This document shows, one piece after another, positions 12,587 to 14,990 of a stretch of DNA of 14,990 nt (positions are counted from its first letter, which is position 1; each line of letters begins with the position of its first letter). Position numbers and translations under genes: made by a program. The notes beneath the pieces were generated by a model. That model was not told where the DNA came from. It saw only the letters and a list, made by a program, of their open reading frames with translations, and did not search any database. This stretch comes from an uncultured Actinoplanes sp. (lineage in GTDB: Bacteria; Actinomycetota; Actinomycetes; Mycobacteriales; Micromonosporaceae), in contig CAKUMG010000046.1 in assembly GCA_934667465.1 (NCBI GenBank), forward strand, positions 1 to 14,990. Reading direction: 5' to 3'.

Positions 12587-12648
12587 ACCGTGATGGTGGC
12601 CGGGTTGCCGGCGCGTTGCTGTGCGCCACGCAACACCATCATCACGGT
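12587..12648 (-). promoter_or_regulatory. Long inverted repeat in the cslA leader
   Basis: ACCGTGATGGTG (12587-12598) pairs with CACCATCATCACGGT (12634-12648) apart from a 3-nt ATC bulge. The interior can fold further by either of two mutually exclusive hairpins: GCCGG/CCGGC (12599-12603 with 12608-12612) or GGCGC/GCGCC (12610-12614 with 12623-12627). The structure ends 52 nt before the cslA start. It would sit in the 5' leader if transcription begins upstream of 12650. A role in RNA-level control or protein binding is inferred. Confidence 0.45.
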
Positions 12649-12670
12649 GACTATTTGTCTTCATGGATCT

Positions 12671-12712
12671 GCTTAAGACGCGCTTGAGCAGCGGTTATGC
12701 CGTACCTAACCG
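12671..12712. promoter_or_regulatory. Two adjacent inverted repeats upstream of cslA
   Basis: GCTTAAG (12671-12677) and CTTGAGC (12683-12689) form a 7-bp dyad with one mismatch and a 5-nt centre. CGGTTA (12692-12697) and TAACCG (12707-12712) form a 6-bp dyad with a 9-nt centre. They lie 137-178 nt upstream of the cslA start, where a promoter is expected. A minus-strand TTGTGT followed 17 nt later by ATAACC is the best, weak, promoter guess, and it overlaps the second dyad. The remaining part of the gap (12713-12838) shows only an 18-bp near-palindrome at 12766-12783 and no gene. Confidence 0.35.
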
Positions 12713-12838
12713 GCTACACAAGGTTCCATGCGGAGATTGCGAAATGATGAACATGGCCGCGATCCGCCGGGCTGCAGCCTGGCACAACTCCGGAGAGTCA
12801 CGGTAGTTGACCATCAATGTCCGGATATGTCACGGGGA

Positions 12839-14593
12839 TCAGGCAGAGATCGGGACGGCCGGGCGAACTGCCGGACGGTCCCCTCCGCTTCCCGCATAGT
12901 GGGAAGTTGCGGCTTTCCTGTTATTGGTGCCTGTATCAAGCAGCAGGTTGGCGGGGGTCCGGTCCGGCCGTGCCTTGGTGACGAAGGCGTGCCGCGCGGC
13001 CGCGAAACCGGACCGGTCGCCGAAGATGTCGCTGCTCATCTCCGCGAGCTCGCGCGACTCGAACACGTCGAGCGGGATGCGCTCGCCGGCCAGCCGCCGC
13101 GCCTTGGCCGCCTGCCGCCGCCCCGACGCGCGGGGATCGGCCTGGCGGGTCGCGAGCGCCGAGAGCCATTCCGCGTACGCCTCGGGGTGGCGCGGCCCGA
13201 CCTCGTCGGCGAGCCCGAGCGACCGGGCCCGCTGGGCGCTCACCGGCAGCCGGTCCTCGACGAGCCGCTGGGCTGCCGCGGTCCCGACCCGGCGGGGCAG
13301 CGTGTACGTGTGCAGCTCCGACCCGTACAGCCCCATGTCGTAGTAGGGGTTGAGCACGATGCCGTCCCGGGCCGCGACGATGTCGGCACCGAGGCCGAGC
13401 ATCGCGCCGCCCGCGCCGGCACTGCCCGCGTACGCGGAGATCACGGTCTGCCGGGTGCACGCGATCAGCTCGCGGCACACCGCATTGATCGCCTTGATGT
13501 TGGCCCACGCGGCGCCGGCCGGGTCGGCGGCGGCCTCGACGACGTTGAGGTGGATCCCGTTGCTGAACGCCTCGGTGCCGCCCCGCAGCACCAGCACCCG
13601 GGTGTCCTGCGCGGCGGCGTGCCGGAACGCGGTCAGCAGGCGACGGCAGTGCCCCGGCGACATGGCGCCGTTGTAGAAGTCGAAGGTGAGCCACCCCACG
13701 GCGCCCGCCCGGCGGTACCGGATCTGCCGGTAGACCGGGCCCTCCGGCTCCGTGCCGGCGGGCAGCGGGGACTGCGGCACGCCGCGCAGCTGCCGGCCGA
13801 GCAGCGTCGTCGCGGGCAGCTTGATCCCGCCCGGGGCGCCCGCGTCCCGCAGGTGGCCGAGCCAGACGCTGCCGTCCCCGGTCGCCACCAGCACGGCACC
13901 CTGCCGCCGGCCCAGGACGGCGCCGGGGCGCGCGCCGCGGGTCAGGCCGGGATGGGCGTCGTACGCGTACACGTCACGCCCCGCCACCCGCGTGCGCGCG
14001 CCCGGGGAACCGTCCGCCGCGCGGATCCGCCGGACGATCAGGTCGGCCGGGTCGGACCAGTCGAACGCGCGGTCCGCCTGCTTCATGGCCGGGCGAGGGC
14101 CGGCGACGCCCGGCTCCGTGGGCCGGAAGCCGGGGTCACCGGCCTTGGCGACGACCTCGAGGACGCACTCCAGCGCGGCGTCGGCCACGGGGCCGGCGTA
14201 CAGGGCGGATTTTCGCGGCGCGGCGGCCGGCATGCCGAACGTGCGGGTCGCCCAGACCGGGCCGGCGTCCAGTTCCTCGACGGCCTGCAGCGCCGTGACG
14301 CCCCACGTGGGCGCGGACTCGGTGATCGCCCAGTCCAGCGACGACGGCCCGCGGTCGCCGACCGGCCCGGGGTGGATGATGACCGTGCGCCAGTGCCGCC
14401 ACACCTCGGTGGGCACGCGGTCCTTGAGGAACGGGCACAAAATCAGGTCCGGCCGGGTGCGGCGGATCCCGTCGATCATGTCCTGCGGGCCAGTGGCGAG
14501 CTGCACGCCCACCGTGTGCCCGGCCTCCCGTAGAGCGCACCACACCCGCTGGGTCAAGCCGTTGAATGCCGACACGAGCAGAACGATGCGCAC
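12839..14593 (-). CDS. hoxX: HoxX-like formyltransferase/enoyl-CoA hydratase fusion
   Basis: The 584-residue cytosolic protein has the HoxX layout. A formyltransferase N-domain spans about 1-165, with H74 in IIHPGPVGDRG and D109 in EELDAGPVW. A formyltransferase C-domain (about 170-270) follows, then a crotonase domain (about 288-480) with FSNGIHLN (343-350) and GSAGAGGAMLGLGAD (390-404). A helical tail ends in AARHAFVTK. Characterised HoxX moves the formyl group of formyl-tetrahydrofolate to CoA and releases CO from formyl-CoA, supplying the CO ligand of [NiFe]-hydrogenases in air. The GTG at 14593 was chosen because VRIVLLVSAFNGLTQR matches the family N-terminus and GGGGAGG lies 4 nt upstream. 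The last 30 residues (from about T555) look like low-complexity readthrough. No hydrogenase genes are visible nearby. A paralogue with another formyl acceptor is the main alternative. Confidence 0.88.
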   Translation of the reverse strand: MRIVLLVSAFNGLTQRVWCALREAGHTVGVQLATGPQDMIDGIRRTRPDLILCPFLKDRVPTEVWRHWRTVIIHPGPVGDRGPSSLDWAITESAPTWGVTALQAVEELDAGPVWATRTFGMPAAAPRKSALYAGPVADAALECVLEVVAKAGDPGFRPTEPGVAGPRPAMKQADRAFDWSDPADLIVRRIRAADGSPGARTRVAGRDVYAYDAHPGLTRGARPGAVLGRRQGAVLVATGDGSVWLGHLRDAGAPGGIKLPATTLLGRQLRGVPQSPLPAGTEPEGPVYRQIRYRRAGAVGWLTFDFYNGAMSPGHCRRLLTAFRHAAAQDTRVLVLRGGTEAFSNGIHLNVVEAAADPAGAAWANIKAINAVCRELIACTRQTVISAYAGSAGAGGAMLGLGADIVAARDGIVLNPYYDMGLYGSELHTYTLPRRVGTAAAQRLVEDRLPVSAQRARSLGLADEVGPRHPEAYAEWLSALATRQADPRASGRRQAAKARRLAGERIPLDVFESRELAEMSSDIFGDRSGFAAARHAFVTKARPDRTPANLLLDTGTNNRKAATSHYAGSGGDRPAVRPAVPISA

Positions 14594-14780
14594 ATTGCCT
14601 CCCCAGACAATCCCCGTACGGGCCGGATCGTCCGCGCCGTTTCCCGCCTCCCGGGTCCCGATGCCGCGAATAATCCTCTTGCCCAGTCTTGTCCGCGTCT
14701 CAGCGCTTTTGTCGTACACGCTGTCCGTCGGTGCTCGGCGACCCGTGTCCCGCCGTCGCGCGGACTAAGCTGAGAGACGT

Positions 14781-14810
14781 ACCCCCCGTCCAACGGGCGC
14801 CGGGGTTTTT
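14781..14810 (+). promoter_or_regulatory. Terminator-like hairpin with T-run in the leader of the mfd-like gene
   Basis: CCCGT (14785-14789) pairs with ACGGG (14793-14797), and ACCC (14781-14784) can extend the stem with GGGT (14803-14806) past a 5-nt bulge. Five T residues follow (14806-14810). The genes upstream run on the other strand, so there is nothing obvious to terminate here. It lies 26 nt before the next start codon. A TAAGCT hexamer at 14766-14771 could be the -10, which would put the hairpin at the very 5' end of the message. Confidence 0.4.
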
Positions 14811-14836
14811 CGATGTGCTCTTGGAGAGTTTTCTTC

Positions 14837-14990
14837 ATGCAATCTCCTGCTGCGGGCAAGCTCAGCGGTCTCATCCCGGGTGCCCTGCGCGACCGCGGGC
14901 TCGCCCGGGCGCGCGACCTGGCCCGCAAGGGCGGCGCCGACTCCGACGCGCTGGACCTGACCGCCCCCGCCTCGCTGCGCCCGTTCGTGG
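14837..14990 (+). CDS. mfd: Transcription-repair coupling factor Mfd, N-terminal fragment (cut by window end)
   Basis: Only the first 51 residues are in the window. They read MQSPAAGKLSGLIPGALRD followed by a basic helix and then DLTAPASLRPFV. The LTAPAS segment after a gap of about 40 residues resembles the start of actinobacterial Mfd, where a similar IAPAS stretch precedes the first domain. Mfd removes stalled RNA polymerase and recruits UvrA to the lesion. The ATG at 14837 has GGAGAG 8 nt upstream. It is divergent from the hoxX-like gene with a 243-bp gap. The identification rests on a short stretch and needs the rest of the gene. Confidence 0.6.
   Translation, partial: MQSPAAGKLSGLIPGALRDRGLARARDLARKGGADSDALDLTAPASLRPFV

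Noticed and set aside
12535..12645. Longer start for CslA at 12645
   Set aside because: The extra 37 residues run through the leader hairpin, and the ATG at 12534 has a strong ribosome site.
8639..12687. Long open frames (666 and 682 codons) antisense to glxA and cslA
   Set aside because: The composition is that of antisense shadows in high-GC DNA, there is no ribosome site, and they oppose genes with clear motifs.
12766..12783. 18-bp near-palindrome as a hoxX terminator
   Set aside because: It has no loop, so it cannot fold as a normal RNA hairpin, and no T-run follows on the minus strand.
12728..14533. 601-codon open frame antisense to the hoxX-like gene
   Set aside because: The product is Arg/Gly/Ala-rich without motifs, and the opposing frame carries two recognisable enzyme domains.
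14594..14719. Longer start for the HoxX-like protein at 14719
   Set aside because: The family N-terminus begins at the GTG at 14593, where a GGAGG site is present.

Overview
The window is a high-GC actinobacterial chromosome segment. Three things support this: the very GC-rich third codon positions, the actinobacterial type of 23S/5S rRNA (with the extra domain III segment seen in high-GC Gram-positives), and a cslA-glxA-GH6 locus, which is a trademark of filamentous actinomycetes. The overall look is Micromonosporaceae-like (Actinoplanes or a relative), but genus is inference only.

Layout. Positions 1-2600 are the end of an rRNA operon: the 3' three quarters of 23S, a structured spacer without a tRNA, 5S, and a strong hairpin terminator. 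Positions 2690-4533 hold a divergent pair, a short-chain dehydrogenase (minus) and an XRE/MmyB-type regulator (plus). They share a 101-bp intergenic region with a 21-bp inverted repeat, and each gene is followed by its own hairpin. Positions 4553-7348 (minus) are phosphoenolpyruvate carboxylase. Positions 7506-12534 (minus) are a tightly packed operon transcribed cslA > glxA > GH6: a membrane cellulose-synthase-like glycosyltransferase, a membrane-anchored mono-copper radical oxidase and a membrane-anchored GH6 glucanase. The genes are joined by a 4-nt ATGA overlap and a 4-nt gap, and the operon ends in a 14-bp hairpin. A roughly 300-bp leader with several inverted repeats precedes it. Positions 12839-14593 (minus) encode a HoxX-type formyltransferase/crotonase fusion, with no hydrogenase gene in view. 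The last 154 bases (plus) begin a gene whose N-terminus resembles actinobacterial Mfd.

How the genes work together. The csl operon is the one clear functional unit. In Streptomyces the same three genes make and process a beta-glucan at the hyphal tip: CslA polymerises and exports the glycan, GlxA oxidises it using copper, and the GH6 enzyme trims or releases it. Here the three active sites look intact. PEP carboxylase supplies oxaloacetate and is an independent transcription unit. HoxX makes the CO ligand of [NiFe]-hydrogenases in air in characterised systems, so its partner hydrogenase should lie elsewhere in the genome or the protein has another role. I found no mobile element, CRISPR array or clearly undescribed multi-gene system. 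The less explained parts are regulatory: the operator between the SDR and its regulator, the cslA leader, and a terminator-like hairpin in the leader of the last gene.
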